Shown here piece by piece: positions 6,967 to 14,840 of a DNA stretch of 16,876 bases (position 1 is the stretch's first letter; each line of letters opens with the position of its first letter). Source of the stretch: JBJXFY01 sp046155815. GTDB taxonomy: Bacteria > Verrucomicrobiota > Verrucomicrobiia > Limisphaerales > CAIMTB01. The translations under genes were made by a program, and so were the position numbers. Where the stretch lies: NCBI GenBank assembly GCA_046155815.1, contig JBJXFY010000302.1:1-16876 (forward strand), read 5' to 3'. The notes below the pieces were generated by a model. It searched no databases. It saw only the letters and a program-made list of their open reading frames with translations, and had not been told where the DNA came from.

Positions 6967-8583
6967 TCAAGGCGCCTGCCCAAGCCGCAGCAGACGCACC
7001 GCCTGTCCTTCCCCGAGCCGGTCCAATCTTTCCTCGGCCAGCACCTCCACGCGGCGACCGGTTCGTTGTGCCAGCGTGTCGGACTGCGCCACGGTCGTAA
7101 GCAACACCGTCTCCTGTGCCGGAAGATCCTCGGGCCTTGCGATGAACTCGTGCCGCCCGCGCAGATAGAACACGTACCGCACGTAACCCGGCCGGAGCAG
7201 CAGCAGCTTCTGCCCGGCCGGAACCTGCGCCAGCACCCGCTCCGCCGCCGGCCGTAGGCGCTGGCGCTGCGCCATGCGCGGCGCCGCCAGCGACCACGCG
7301 GCGAGCCCGGCCGCCGCCAGCACCAGCGCGGACCAGCGCCACAGCCCCGGCCGGATCTGTTCGGGCCGCCGCCCCCGCCGCAGCGCGACGACGGCCAGCA
7401 CCGCGCCCGCCACAGCCGTCCACCGCCACGCGCCGGCGGACATCACCGCCCCGGCCGCACCCGCCAGCGCCGCCAGCAGGCCCACGATCTGCAAGGCCCG
7501 CCACCAGATGCTCCAACCCCGCGCGCCCTGCCGCAGCCGCTCGCCGCCCAGCGCCAGCGCCATCAGCACCGGCCCGTACACGGGCATCGAATAGCGCGGC
7601 CGGTAGCCCGGAACCGCCGGCAGCAGCACGATCGTCACGAGCGCCAGCCACCCCGCGGCGCGCACGAAGCGCCGCTGCGGTTCATCCAGTTCCTTCCATG
7701 CCGCCGGCCGCACAAAAGCCAACGCCAGCAGCGCCCAGGGCATCAGGTTCAGCACGCTGCCGAGGGGCTCGCGCAGCGCGCGCAGCAGCAGTTCCGTCCA
7801 TGGCGTCGCCTGCTGAAAGCGGTCCGTCACCTCCCCTTGCCAAACCGCCGCCGCCGCCTGCCAGTGCCCTCGGATGGCCAGCAGCCACAGCAGTGCCGGC
7901 AGCAACAGGCAAGACACACCCAGCCAGAAACGCCCGCGCCGCAGTTCCCCCGCGGAGCCCGCCAGGCCCTGGCACAGGACGACCAACCCAAGGAAGAACG
8001 GCAGGTGGGCCGGCCCCTTGGCCAGCAGGGCAAGTCCGAGCAGCAGGCCCGTCGCCGCCCACCGGCCGGCGGACAGGCGGCCGCCGGCCCAGGCCTCCAG
8101 CCACACGGCGCAAGCCATGCCCGTGAGCGCCATGTGCGCGGCCTCGATCTCCGCCAGCCGGCCCTTGTCCACCACCGCAATCGTCGTGAGGAGGATCAGT
8201 CCGGCGCCGAATGCCCCCTCCCGGCCCAGCCACGAGCGTCCGGTCCGCCACGCCGTCAGCGCGAGCAGGAGCACCATCGTGGCCGAAGGCAGGCGCGCCG
8301 TGAACTCGTCCACGACGCCCGTCGCCTGAAACGACGCCGCAATGAGCCAGTTGAGGAACGGCGGCTTCCGGTAGTACGCCTCACCGCCGATGGTGGACAC
8401 GGCCCAGTTGCCCGACTCGATCATGCCCAGGGCCGGCTCGACGCGGCGCGGCTCCTCGAGGCGAAGCTCCTGCGCCCCCAGCCCGGTGAGAAACAGGGCG
8501 TACCAGACCGCGACCAGCCAGAGGGCGTCCTGCCACGACGGCGAGGCAGGGTTCCCTGCGGAGCTGGGTTCGTTGCGGTCCAC
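6967..8583 (-). CDS. GT39/ArnT-like membrane glycosyltransferase
   Basis: A 538-aa polytopic inner-membrane protein of the PMT/ArnT superfamily (GT-C fold), which uses lipid-linked sugar donors to modify lipid A, proteins or other envelope glycans. After the first membrane helix (about 20-37), the first periplasmic loop carries LEEPRRVEPALGMIESGNW (42-60) and then GGEAYYRKPPFLNWLIA (66-82). These correspond to the DE...R...GDW and GxxYxxKPP motifs. E43/E44 take the place of the usual catalytic Asp-Glu; an EEPRR variant occurs in this superfamily as I recall it. About ten to twelve hydrophobic helices follow to residue 430. A C-terminal soluble domain (about 440-538) ends in a run resembling the family's periplasmic tail. 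Start GTG 8583 is inferred; no ATG or ribosome site is better. The acceptor is unknown, and no sugar-pathway genes are adjacent. Confidence 0.85.
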   Translation of the reverse strand: MDRNEPSSAGNPASPSWQDALWLVAVWYALFLTGLGAQELRLEEPRRVEPALGMIESGNWAVSTIGGEAYYRKPPFLNWLIAASFQATGVVDEFTARLPSATMVLLLALTAWRTGRSWLGREGAFGAGLILLTTIAVVDKGRLAEIEAAHMALTGMACAVWLEAWAGGRLSAGRWAATGLLLGLALLAKGPAHLPFFLGLVVLCQGLAGSAGELRRGRFWLGVSCLLLPALLWLLAIRGHWQAAAAVWQGEVTDRFQQATPWTELLLRALREPLGSVLNLMPWALLALAFVRPAAWKELDEPQRRFVRAAGWLALVTIVLLPAVPGYRPRYSMPVYGPVLMALALGGERLRQGARGWSIWWRALQIVGLLAALAGAAGAVMSAGAWRWTAVAGAVLAVVALRRGRRPEQIRPGLWRWSALVLAAAGLAAWSLAAPRMAQRQRLRPAAERVLAQVPAGQKLLLLRPGYVRYVFYLRGRHEFIARPEDLPAQETVLLTTVAQSDTLAQRTGRRVEVLAEERLDRLGEGQAVRLLRLGQAP

Positions 8584-8720
8584 GGGCGGAGATTCGCACG
8601 TGCCGGCCAGCGAGGGCGAGGCATCCGCGAGGCCTTGAGCATGGCACGTCCGGCCGCGGGGAAATGCCGCTTGCTGCGCCGTAGGGCGACTTCTAGTTTG
8701 AGGTGATACGTGGCATCCGC

Positions 8721-8796
8721 GGGTCGGTAGCTCAGTCGGTAGAGCAGCGGCCTTTTAAGCCGTTGGTCGTGGGTTCGAATCCCACCCGACCCACCA
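8721..8796 (+). tRNA. tRNA-Lys (anticodon TTT)
   Basis: A complete 76-nt cloverleaf. The acceptor stem GGGTCGG (8721-8727) pairs with CCGACCC (8786-8792). The D arm contains AGCTCAGTCGGTAGAGC. The anticodon stem GCGGC/GCCGT encloses loop CTTTTAA with anticodon TTT. The T arm is GTGGG-TTCGAAT-CCCAC (8769-8785). The discriminator base is A8793 and CCA is genome-encoded (8794-8796). It reads AAA and AAG lysine codons. It stands alone, divergent from the glycosyltransferase gene; 3' of it are about 108 nt without features, then the IS remnant. Confidence 0.97.
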
Positions 8797-8904
8797 ATAG
8801 AATCCAGCGGTTCGGAGATTTTTCTCACTTCCCGTCAACATCCTCGAAAGCCTGCCCCCGCCTCGGTCTGGTGGGCAGCGGGCGGACGGAATGAGTCGCG
8901 AACC

Positions 8905-9672
8905 GGTTGATTGAGGTTGAGTTCGAATTTCAAAGAAGACGGGCAACCCAGGGCGCTTTGGAACTGCTCCCGATGGCAAGGACACTTCGAGCCACACAAA
9001 GAACGCAGCCTCAGCCTCGGCCCGCGCCCGGAACTGCGGCGGTGGACGAGTTCGCGGTTGACGCGGCTCCAGAAGCTCTCCGGTACGGCGTTGTCGTAGC
9101 CGGTGCCGCGGCGGCTCATGCCGGGGACGCCCCCGGCGGCCGGCGGTGCGTGAGCGCCATCTTCAGGGCGGCCGGCGGCAGCGTGGTGGCCGGCGGGTTG
9201 CCCATGGCCAAGCCCACGCAGCGCAGGCTGCAGCGGTCCAGGACTCCGGCCACATGGAGCCAGCCCGCCGCCGTGTCCACACAGGTGAGTTCCGCCATCC
9301 ACACGGCGTCGGGCCACGGGCTTGCGGGTGCTTCCACAGACGGTTGGGCGCGATCGGCAAGTCATGGTCGCCGTCCGTCAGGCAGACCCGGAAGCGCCGC
9401 CGGGGCCGGCAGCGCAGGCCAGCCCCCCCGCATCAGTCCAGCCGGGCGATCCGCCGCCGGCCTGAGAGCCGCCCCCGCTCCCGGACCCAGCGCGTGACCC
9501 GCGGGCTGCCCTTGGTCTCGCGGCTGACCGCGTGCGCCTGCCGGATCAACTGCAGCAGTTCGGCGTCGCCCTGGGCCTGCCGGCTGGGCGCCCGCCGGAC
9601 CCAGGCGAGTCAGTTGATGCACGGGACGCGCAACGCCGCGCTCAGCTCGGCGATGGAATGTTCGCTCTGCAT
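8905..9672 (-). pseudogene. IS3-family orfB transposase, inactivated
   Basis: From ATG 9672, 20 codons lead to an in-frame TGA (9612-9610). The same frame continues through AELLQLIRQAHAVSRETKGS and LSGRRRIARL to a second TGA (9435-9433), then FRVCLTDGDHDLPIAPNRL near 9350. The frame then shifts to PDAVWMAELTCVDTAAGWLH and VAGVLDRCSLRCVGLAMG. This is the start of the DDE integrase core, with the first Asp replaced by Glu (AELT for aDiT). After RRPPGASPA the segment normally holding HHSDRG and the second catalytic Asp (about 25 residues) is deleted. A third frame resumes at MSRRGTGYDNAVPESFW, with the catalytic Glu present. The tail ends in QFQSALG and LKFELNLNQ. Multiple lesions make this clearly non-functional. 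Confidence 0.87.
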
Positions 9673-9687
9673 CCCACCTTCGGGCAA

Positions 9688-9857
9688 ACCGCTGCCGGGC
9701 GGTTCGGAGAGGATGCCCACGGAGTTTTTGGAAGGTCCCGCCACACGCCCACGCGCTGCGGCTTCCGCTGGAGCCGGCGGTTCTCGGCCTGGGTGGCCTC
9801 GAGCGTGGGAGCCACCCGGTCCCCGGGCCGCTGCTGGAACTTCTGCTTCCAGGCTTT
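9688..9857 (-). pseudogene. IS3-family orfA fragment (truncated, frameshifted)
   Basis: Reading from 9857, the peptide AWKQKFQQRPGDRVAP is followed by EATQAENRRLQRKPQRV and WRDLPK. A frame change in the run of A residues (minus strand, near 9727) then gives NSVGILSEPPGSG. This is the C-terminal leucine-zipper-like half of an IS3 OrfA (consensus ENRRLRRELARV...ERDILKKA.GIFSEPP). The N-terminal helix-turn-helix half is absent. Confidence 0.8.
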
Positions 9858-10775
9858 TCAGCGGTCGCGCTTCAGCAGATGCCCCGCGATGGCTTCCAGC
9901 GCCTTCGCCCGGCCGCGGAAGGGCTCCAGCGCGGCGAAGGCCCGGCCCGTCAGCCGCGCCGCGATGGCGCGGGACTTCTCCAGGCCGACGATGGACGGGT
10001 AGGTGGCCTTCTCCGCGGCGACGTCCTTGCCGGCGGTCTTGCCCAGCGTCTCGCTCGTCTGGGTCACGTCGAGGATGTCGTCGATGACCTGGAACGCGAG
10101 GCCGACGTGCTGGCCGAATTCCGTGAGGGCGCGGAGCTGCGCGGGCGTGGCGTTGGCCGTCATGCCGCCGAGGCGGGCGGCGCAGCGCAGCAGGGCGGAG
10201 GTCTTGCGCTCGTGGATGTAGCGCAGGTCGGCCTCGGAGAGCTTCCGGCCCTCGCCCTCGAGGTCGGCCACCTGCCCGGCAATGAGCTGGAGCGAGCCGC
10301 CGGCCTCAGCCAGCTCCCGCACAAAGGCCGGCTGCCGGTGGCGCGGCGTGTCCGCGCATTGCGCGACGAGGTCGAAGGCGGCCGTCAGCAGCGCGTCGCC
10401 CGCGAGGATGGCGATGCCCTCGCCGAAGACCTTGTGGCTCGTGGGCCGGCCGCGGCGGAGGTCGTCATCGTCCATCGCGGGCAGGTCGTCGTGGACGAGC
10501 GAGTAGGTGTGGACGCACTCGACGGCGCAGGCGGCGGGCAGGGCGGCGGCACGGTCGCCGCCGCAGGCCTCGGCGGCGGCCAGCACGAGCGCGGGGCGGA
10601 TGCGCTTGCCACCGGCGAAGATCGAGTAGCGCATGGCCCGGTGGATGGTGGCCGGGCGCGTGGACTCCGCCGGCAGCAGCCGGTCGAGGGCGCGGTCCAC
10701 GTCGGCGGTGCAGGCGGCGAGCCACCTACCAAGGTCGAAGGCGGGGGCGGCGGGGACATTGCGACGGGCGGGCAT
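9858..10775 (-). CDS. ispA: Type I polyprenyl (farnesyl/geranylgeranyl) diphosphate synthase
   Basis: A 305-aa cytoplasmic prenyltransferase that condenses IPP with allylic diphosphates to make FPP or GGPP, feeding undecaprenyl phosphate, quinones and other isoprenoids. Visible motifs are GGKRIRP (55-61); the first Asp-rich motif DDLPAMDDDDLRRGRPTSHK (96-115) in the bacterial DDxxxxD form; KTSALL at 191-196; the second Asp-rich motif DDILD (232-236); and GKTAGKD plus KATYP (245-260), which bind pyrophosphate and magnesium. The C-terminus HLLKRDR is the usual family ending, so the adjoining IS did not truncate it. ATG 10775 is preferred; a TTG at 10814 would add 13 residues but has no better context. 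The exact chain length of the product cannot be read from sequence, so the gene symbol is provisional. The gene is divergent from the M16 peptidase gene. Confidence 0.93.
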   Translation of the reverse strand: MPARRNVPAAPAFDLGRWLAACTADVDRALDRLLPAESTRPATIHRAMRYSIFAGGKRIRPALVLAAAEACGGDRAAALPAACAVECVHTYSLVHDDLPAMDDDDLRRGRPTSHKVFGEGIAILAGDALLTAAFDLVAQCADTPRHRQPAFVRELAEAGGSLQLIAGQVADLEGEGRKLSEADLRYIHERKTSALLRCAARLGGMTANATPAQLRALTEFGQHVGLAFQVIDDILDVTQTSETLGKTAGKDVAAEKATYPSIVGLEKSRAIAARLTGRAFAALEPFRGRAKALEAIAGHLLKRDR

Positions 10776-11078
10776 GGACGGGCGTTTGTAGGAAATCGGG
10801 AGCGCGGCATTCAAGCCAGCAGCACGGAAAGAGGGCCAGGGGGTCCATCAACTTCTCCACAAGCCTCACCGAAGGACAAGGAATGGGGCGATGAAGTTGG
10901 GAAGTTCGCCGGCTGGCCTCGTGGGCATGGTCCTGATGTGGCCCGTAACCTGGCAGGAATCTTAAGTTTGCGAGGTGGATTGTGGGAAGGATTTCGCGCC
11001 TTGGACGGGGCCGGGTTTGACAGGGCGGATGCCAGCGACAGGGTTCCCGCGCCTCATCCCGGCCGCCTCCCCAAACGC
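10776..11078. other. 303-nt divergent intergenic region
   Basis: This separates the polyprenyl synthase (minus) from the M16 peptidase (plus) and should hold promoters for both. Its base composition is less GC-rich than the flanking genes. I see a 7-bp inverted repeat, CAACTTC (10849-10855) and GAAGTTG (10893-10899), a 7-bp direct repeat GACAGGG (11019 and 11037), and a TTGACA hexamer at 11017-11022 without a convincing -10 box 16-18 nt further on. No believable small gene or RNA structure is evident. Confidence 0.5.
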
Positions 11079-12410
11079 ATGTCGCACCAGCTTCGTCTCC
11101 GCAATTCACCCGGACGGGTGCTTTCTGCCGGTCCTTCGCAGGAGGTGCGGCACGCGCTGACCCGCCTGCCGGGCGGCGTGACCGTGGTGACCGCGGCGAT
11201 GCCGCATATGGCCTCGGTGAGCTTCGGGCTGTGGGTGGGCACGGGCGGGCGCTACGAGTCGGCGGCGGTGAGCGGCGTGGCGCACTTCATCGAGCACATG
11301 CTCTTCAAGGGCACGCGCCGCCGCAGCGCCGTCCGCATCTCGCAGGATGTGGAGGGCGTGGGCGGCTACCTGAACGCCTTCACCAGCGAGGAGCAGACGT
11401 GCTTCTACTCGAAGGCGCTGCATGACCGCGTTGGGACGTTGGCCGACGTGCTGTTCGACATGCTCACGGCGTCGCGCTTTGCGCCAAGCGATATCCGTAA
11501 GGAGCGGGACGTCATCCGCGAGGAGGTGGCCATGTACCTCGACCAGCCCGCGCAGCACGTCCAGGAGCTGATCAACGCCGCGATGTGGGGCGACCATCCG
11601 CTCGGCCGGCCGCTGACGGGCACAGCCGCCACGCTCCGCCGCATCGGGCGCCGCGAGATGCTGGCTTTCCTTAAGCTGCACTACGTCGCGCCCCGCGTGG
11701 TGGTCGCCGCGGCGGGCCGGCTGGTGCACGGGGAGATCGTCGAGATCGCGCGCCGGCTGGGCCGCGGGCTGCCCGCGGGCGAAGCCCTGCGGCCGGCGAC
11801 ATTCGCGGAGGCCGGCGAGCGGCCGCGGGTCCGCCTCCAGCGGCGGAAGGTCGAGCAGGCGCAGGTCGCCATCGGCCTTCGAACGTGTTCGCGCCACGAC
11901 GACCGGAAGTACGCGCTGCGCCTTCTCAACGTCATCCTCGGCGAGAACATGAGCTCGCGCCTCTTCCAGGAGCTCCGCGAGGAACGGGGCCTCGTGTACA
12001 ACGTGTACAGCTCCCCGAGCCATTGGGATGACGTGGGCGACCTGGTGATTTCCGCCGGCCTCGACACGGACAAGCTGGAGCCCGTGATGAAGCTGATCGG
12101 CCGCGAGCTGCGCCGGCTGCGCGACGAGCGCGTGCCCGCCGGCGAGATGCAGCGCGCCCGCGACTACGCGCTCGGCCAGCTCGAGCTGAGCCTCGAAAAC
12201 ACGGAGAGCCACATGATGTGGCTCGGTGAATCGGTGGTGAGCACCGGCCGCGCGACACCGCCGGCGGAGCTGCGGCGACGGCTGGCGGAGGTCTCGGCGG
12301 CGGAGGTGCAGGCGGCCGCGCGCGCGTTCTTCCAGCCGGATCGCACCGGGCTGGCGCTGGTGAGCCCCCGGGCCACGGCGGAACCGCTGCTGGCCGCCCT
12401 CGCGGTGTAG
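11079..12410 (+). CDS. M16 family zinc metallopeptidase (processing-peptidase-like)
   Basis: A 443-aa single-chain protease of the pitrilysin/insulinase clan, similar to bacterial YmxG/PqqL-type and mitochondrial processing peptidase beta subunits. The N-terminal half has the inverted zinc motif HFIEH (H69, E72, H73), followed by E149, 76 residues downstream in REEVAMYLDQ, as the third zinc ligand. All catalytic residues are therefore present. The C-terminal half contains the substrate-binding motif ERGLVYNVYS (302-311) and NVILGENMSSRLFQELRE. No signal peptide is seen, so it is likely cytoplasmic or exported by an unrecognised route. ATG 11079 starts 28 residues before the LPGGVTVVT beta-strand where the domain usually begins, and no ribosome site is visible. 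It lies 14 nt upstream of pabB, suggesting co-transcription, although the two functions are unrelated. Confidence 0.92.
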   Translation: MSHQLRLRNSPGRVLSAGPSQEVRHALTRLPGGVTVVTAAMPHMASVSFGLWVGTGGRYESAAVSGVAHFIEHMLFKGTRRRSAVRISQDVEGVGGYLNAFTSEEQTCFYSKALHDRVGTLADVLFDMLTASRFAPSDIRKERDVIREEVAMYLDQPAQHVQELINAAMWGDHPLGRPLTGTAATLRRIGRREMLAFLKLHYVAPRVVVAAAGRLVHGEIVEIARRLGRGLPAGEALRPATFAEAGERPRVRLQRRKVEQAQVAIGLRTCSRHDDRKYALRLLNVILGENMSSRLFQELREERGLVYNVYSSPSHWDDVGDLVISAGLDTDKLEPVMKLIGRELRRLRDERVPAGEMQRARDYALGQLELSLENTESHMMWLGESVVSTGRATPPAELRRRLAEVSAAEVQAAARAFFQPDRTGLALVSPRATAEPLLAALAV

Positions 12411-12424
12411 CCCCGCCCCGCGCC

Positions 12425-13870
12425 ATGCGCGTGCTCGTCGAACCCGCCGCCACGGCGCACACGCCGGAGTCGCTGGCCAGGGCGCTCGGCCGCGGCCGCG
12501 GCGTCGTGCTTCTCCGCAGCGGGCGATTCGACACAGGCGGCGCGGGCTTCTCGTTCGTCGCGGCCGATCCCTTGGCGGTGTTTGAGGCGCGCGGCTCGGC
12601 GTGCGGGTACCGCGTCGGCGGCGTCCGGCGCGAGTGGTTCGGGAATCCGTGGCGGCTGCTGGAGTCGCTCGCCGCCCGCTTCGAGCTGCCGGACGAGGCG
12701 GACTTCCCCTTCCCGCTGGGCGGCTGTTTCGGCTTCTGGGGTTATGACCTGCGGCACCATGTCGAGCCGCGGCTTGCTCGCCGTGCGACCGACGACCTGG
12801 AGCTGCCCGACTGCGTCGTCGGCCTGCATGACGCGCTGGTTGTCTTTGACCACTCGGCGGACCGCGTGTGGATCGTCTCGACCGGCCTGCGTCCCGACGG
12901 CACGCGCGACGCCAGGCACGCGCGGCAGCGGGCGTCGGCGTGGCGAGCGTTGCTGGAAGCCGCGCCTTCCCCGGAGGATGGGCGGCCCGACGGCGAAGGC
13001 GGGGAAGCCGCGTCGGCCACCGGCCGCGAGGGCTTCATCCGCTCGGTGGAGCGCGCGCTGGGCTACATCCGCCACGGCCACATCTATCAGGTGAACCTCG
13101 CGCAGCGGCTCGGCGCGGCGTGGACGGGCGGCGGCCTCGAACTTTTCCGGCGGCTGGCGGAGGTGTCGCCCGCGCCGTTCAGCGCGTACCTCGACGCGGG
13201 TTCGTTCGAGCTCGCCTCGTCGTCTCCCGAGATGTTCCTGCGCCTCAGCGGCGCGCACGTCACCACGCGGCCGATCAAGGGCACGCGCCCGCGCGACGCG
13301 GACCCGACACGCGACGCGCAACTGGCCTGCGAACTCCAGACAAGCCCGAAGGAACTCGCGGAACTGGTGATGATCACCGACCTCCTGCGCAATGACCTCG
13401 GGCGGGTGTGCGGGTATGGCAGCGTGCAGGTGCCGGAGCTGGTGCGGCTTGAACGCTTCGCGCAGGTGCAGCACCTGGTCTCGACCATCGAGGGCCGGCT
13501 GCGGCCGGAGGTGACCCATCTCGCCGCGCTCGCCTCGGCGTTTCCCGGTGGGAGCATCACGGGCGCGCCGAAAATCCGGGCGATGGACATCATTGACGAG
13601 CTCGAGCCGGTGACGCGCGGACCCTACACGGGCTGCGCGGGCTACCTCGGCTTCAACCGCGAGAGCCAGTTGAACATCCTCATCCGCACCGCCGTGGTCC
13701 GCGACGGCCGGGCGTGGTTCCACACCGGCGCGGGCATCGTGGCGGACAGCGACCCGGTGGCGGAATACGACGAGACGCTCGCCAAGGCGGGCGGCTTCCT
13801 CGCCGCGCTGGCGGCCGGCAGGCCGGTCAGACGTAGAGCGCCTTCTCCAGCTCGTAGCGCAGCCCGGTGA
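12425..13870 (+). CDS. pabB: Aminodeoxychorismate synthase component I
   Basis: A 481-aa chorismate-utilising enzyme that, with the PabA glutaminase, converts chorismate to 4-amino-4-deoxychorismate for folate synthesis. The N-terminal domain (about 1-150) includes PLGGCFGFWGYDLRHHVE (97-114). The catalytic domain (about 200-465) has GHIYQVNLAQR (218-228), PIKGTRPR (283-290), DLLRNDLGRV (319-328), FPGGSITGAPK (373-383) and FHTGAGIVADSDP (432-444). The lysine K285 in PIKGT distinguishes PabB from anthranilate synthase TrpE, which has alanine there; this supports the call over TrpE. No pabA or pabC is adjacent, so the partner must lie elsewhere. The last 44 nt overlap the minus-strand kinase gene tail-to-tail, and the final basic tail RPVRRRAPSPARSAAR is encoded there. 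Confidence 0.93.
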   Translation: MRVLVEPAATAHTPESLARALGRGRGVVLLRSGRFDTGGAGFSFVAADPLAVFEARGSACGYRVGGVRREWFGNPWRLLESLAARFELPDEADFPFPLGGCFGFWGYDLRHHVEPRLARRATDDLELPDCVVGLHDALVVFDHSADRVWIVSTGLRPDGTRDARHARQRASAWRALLEAAPSPEDGRPDGEGGEAASATGREGFIRSVERALGYIRHGHIYQVNLAQRLGAAWTGGGLELFRRLAEVSPAPFSAYLDAGSFELASSSPEMFLRLSGAHVTTRPIKGTRPRDADPTRDAQLACELQTSPKELAELVMITDLLRNDLGRVCGYGSVQVPELVRLERFAQVQHLVSTIEGRLRPEVTHLAALASAFPGGSITGAPKIRAMDIIDELEPVTRGPYTGCAGYLGFNRESQLNILIRTAVVRDGRAWFHTGAGIVADSDPVAEYDETLAKAGGFLAALAAGRPVRRRAPSPARSAAR

Positions 13871-14666
13871 CGTGCGGGAAGCGGCGCGCGGGATCGCGCT
13901 CGAGGCAGCGCAGGATGATCCGCTCCAGCGCCGGAGGCACGCCGGGATTCACCTCGCGCGGCGGCGCGAACCCACGCCGGTCGAGGCTCCGTGCCAGGAT
14001 CTCCTCCGGCGAATCCCCGGGGAAGGGCTTCTGGTGGGTGACCAGCTCGTAGGCCGTGACGCCGAAGGAGTAGATGTCCGCGCGGTGGTCGAAGGGATCC
14101 CGCAGGAGCTGCTCCGGCGCCATGTAGGCGGGCGTACCCGGATTCTTGACGGCCTTGCGCGGCGCGTCCGGCCGTGGCTGCGCGAGGTCGAAGTCAATCA
14201 GCCGCACGCTGCCGGCGCGCGTGACGAGGATGTTCTCGGGCTTGAAGTCGAGATGCAGCCAGCCGCGGTCGTGGGTGTGCTCCAGGGCGGAGGCGGAGTC
14301 GATGAGGATGTTGCCGAGCTGCTCGCCGAGCAGGTCGTCGGCGCGGCCGAGGAGCAGCTTCAGGTTCGAGGCCTCGACATACTCCATGATGAGCGCGGGC
14401 TGGCCCCCGATGCGGCCGTGCTCGACGTAGCCAATGATGAACGGGTGCGGCTGGAGGGCGGCCAGCACCTTGCAGCCTTCAAAGAAGCGGCCGCGGTCGG
14501 TGAAGTTGAAGAGCGAGTCGTTGAGGAGGCGGCGCACGGCGACCGGGCGGTTCTCCGCATCCGTGGCCAGCCAGATCTCCGAGAAGCCGCCGCGGTTGAT
14601 CAGTTCGCGCAGGTGGTAGGCCCCGAAAGGCCCGCCCTGCACCTCCGCTTCATCGGTCATGGTCAT
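13827..14666 (-). CDS. Single-domain protein-kinase-like protein with altered catalytic motifs
   Basis: A 279-aa soluble protein with the Hanks-type kinase fold throughout and no sensor or membrane segment. The glycine loop is INRGGFSEIW (23-32), with Ser in place of the third Gly. The beta-3 motif reads VAVR (42-45), with Arg where the ATP-anchoring lysine should be. The alpha-C glutamate is probably E63. The catalytic loop is HLDFKPENIL (138-147), keeping D140, K142 and N145 but with HLD for HRD. The DFG motif is DFD (158-160). GTPAYMAPEQ (177-186) and DIYSFGVTAYELVT (197-210) are normal. It could be a weak kinase or a pseudokinase scaffold. Starts at 14666 or 14660 (MTMTDE) are equally possible. 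A 174-nt gap separates it from the upstream EEP gene. Confidence 0.85.
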   Translation of the reverse strand: MTMTDEAEVQGGPFGAYHLRELINRGGFSEIWLATDAENRPVAVRRLLNDSLFNFTDRGRFFEGCKVLAALQPHPFIIGYVEHGRIGGQPALIMEYVEASNLKLLLGRADDLLGEQLGNILIDSASALEHTHDRGWLHLDFKPENILVTRAGSVRLIDFDLAQPRPDAPRKAVKNPGTPAYMAPEQLLRDPFDHRADIYSFGVTAYELVTHQKPFPGDSPEEILARSLDRRGFAPPREVNPGVPPALERIILRCLERDPARRFPHVTGLRYELEKALYV

Positions 14667-14705
14667 CGTGGCATCCACGCGCGCCCCCAAGCGATAGCAG
14701 GTCCG

Positions 14706-14782
14706 GGCACGGCGACGAAGTGGGCGTTGCGGCGCACATGGGAAAAGGCGGGAACTCCTGGGCCTGACCGGGCCGCCGTGCC
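14706..14782. repeat. 9-bp inverted repeat in the leader of the kinase-like gene
   Basis: GGCACGGCG (14706-14714) and CGCCGTGCC (14774-14782) are perfect inverted copies separated by 59 nt, between the EEP stop and the kinase start. It could form the base of a long leader structure or be chance in GC-rich DNA. No T-tract follows on either strand. Confidence 0.3.
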
Positions 14783-14840
14783 AACCCTCCGTTGAAACAG
14801 CGGCTTCCCGCACCATACGCAGCCGGGTCTCGGCATGGGC

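Larger units (their letters stand above)
8905..9857 (-). mobile_element. Decayed IS3-family insertion sequence
   Basis: A minus-strand remnant with the orfA-orfB layout of IS3-family elements. All three minus-strand frames are needed to follow the transposase, and two in-frame TGA codons interrupt orfB. The 5' part of orfA is missing. The orfA fragment begins within a few bases after the TGA stop (9858-9860) of the polyprenyl synthase gene. The far end is placed near 8905, where the OrfB C-terminal match (LKFELNLNQ) ends. No terminal inverted repeats or target-site duplication could be recognised, so both boundaries are approximate. It cannot encode an active transposase. Confidence 0.85.

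Noticed and set aside
8671..8699. Possible promoter for tRNA-Lys (TTGCTG, 17-nt spacer, TAGTTT)
   Set aside because: Only three of six bases match consensus in each box; this is too weak to annotate.
8703..8894. Plus-strand open frame with SVAQSVEQRPFKPLVVGSNPTRP
   Set aside because: It is a spurious translation through the tRNA-Lys gene, a common database artefact.
8421..8997. Minus-strand open frames containing GSGGIRTHDQRLKRPLLYRLSYRP and GWDSNPRPT
   Set aside because: These are the well-known spurious peptides produced by translating the antisense of a tRNA gene; here they coincide exactly with tRNA-Lys.
11017..11045. TTGACA as a promoter -35 for the M16 peptidase gene
   Set aside because: The hexamer is perfect, but no -10-like sequence occurs 16-18 nt downstream.
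9879..11078. In-frame upstream extension of the M16 peptidase
   Set aside because: It runs antisense through the polyprenyl synthase gene and has no family similarity; the M16 domain fits the start at 11079.
12164..13723. 519-aa minus-strand open frame opposite pabB
   Set aside because: It is antisense to an unambiguous pabB and has biased composition with no recognisable motif.
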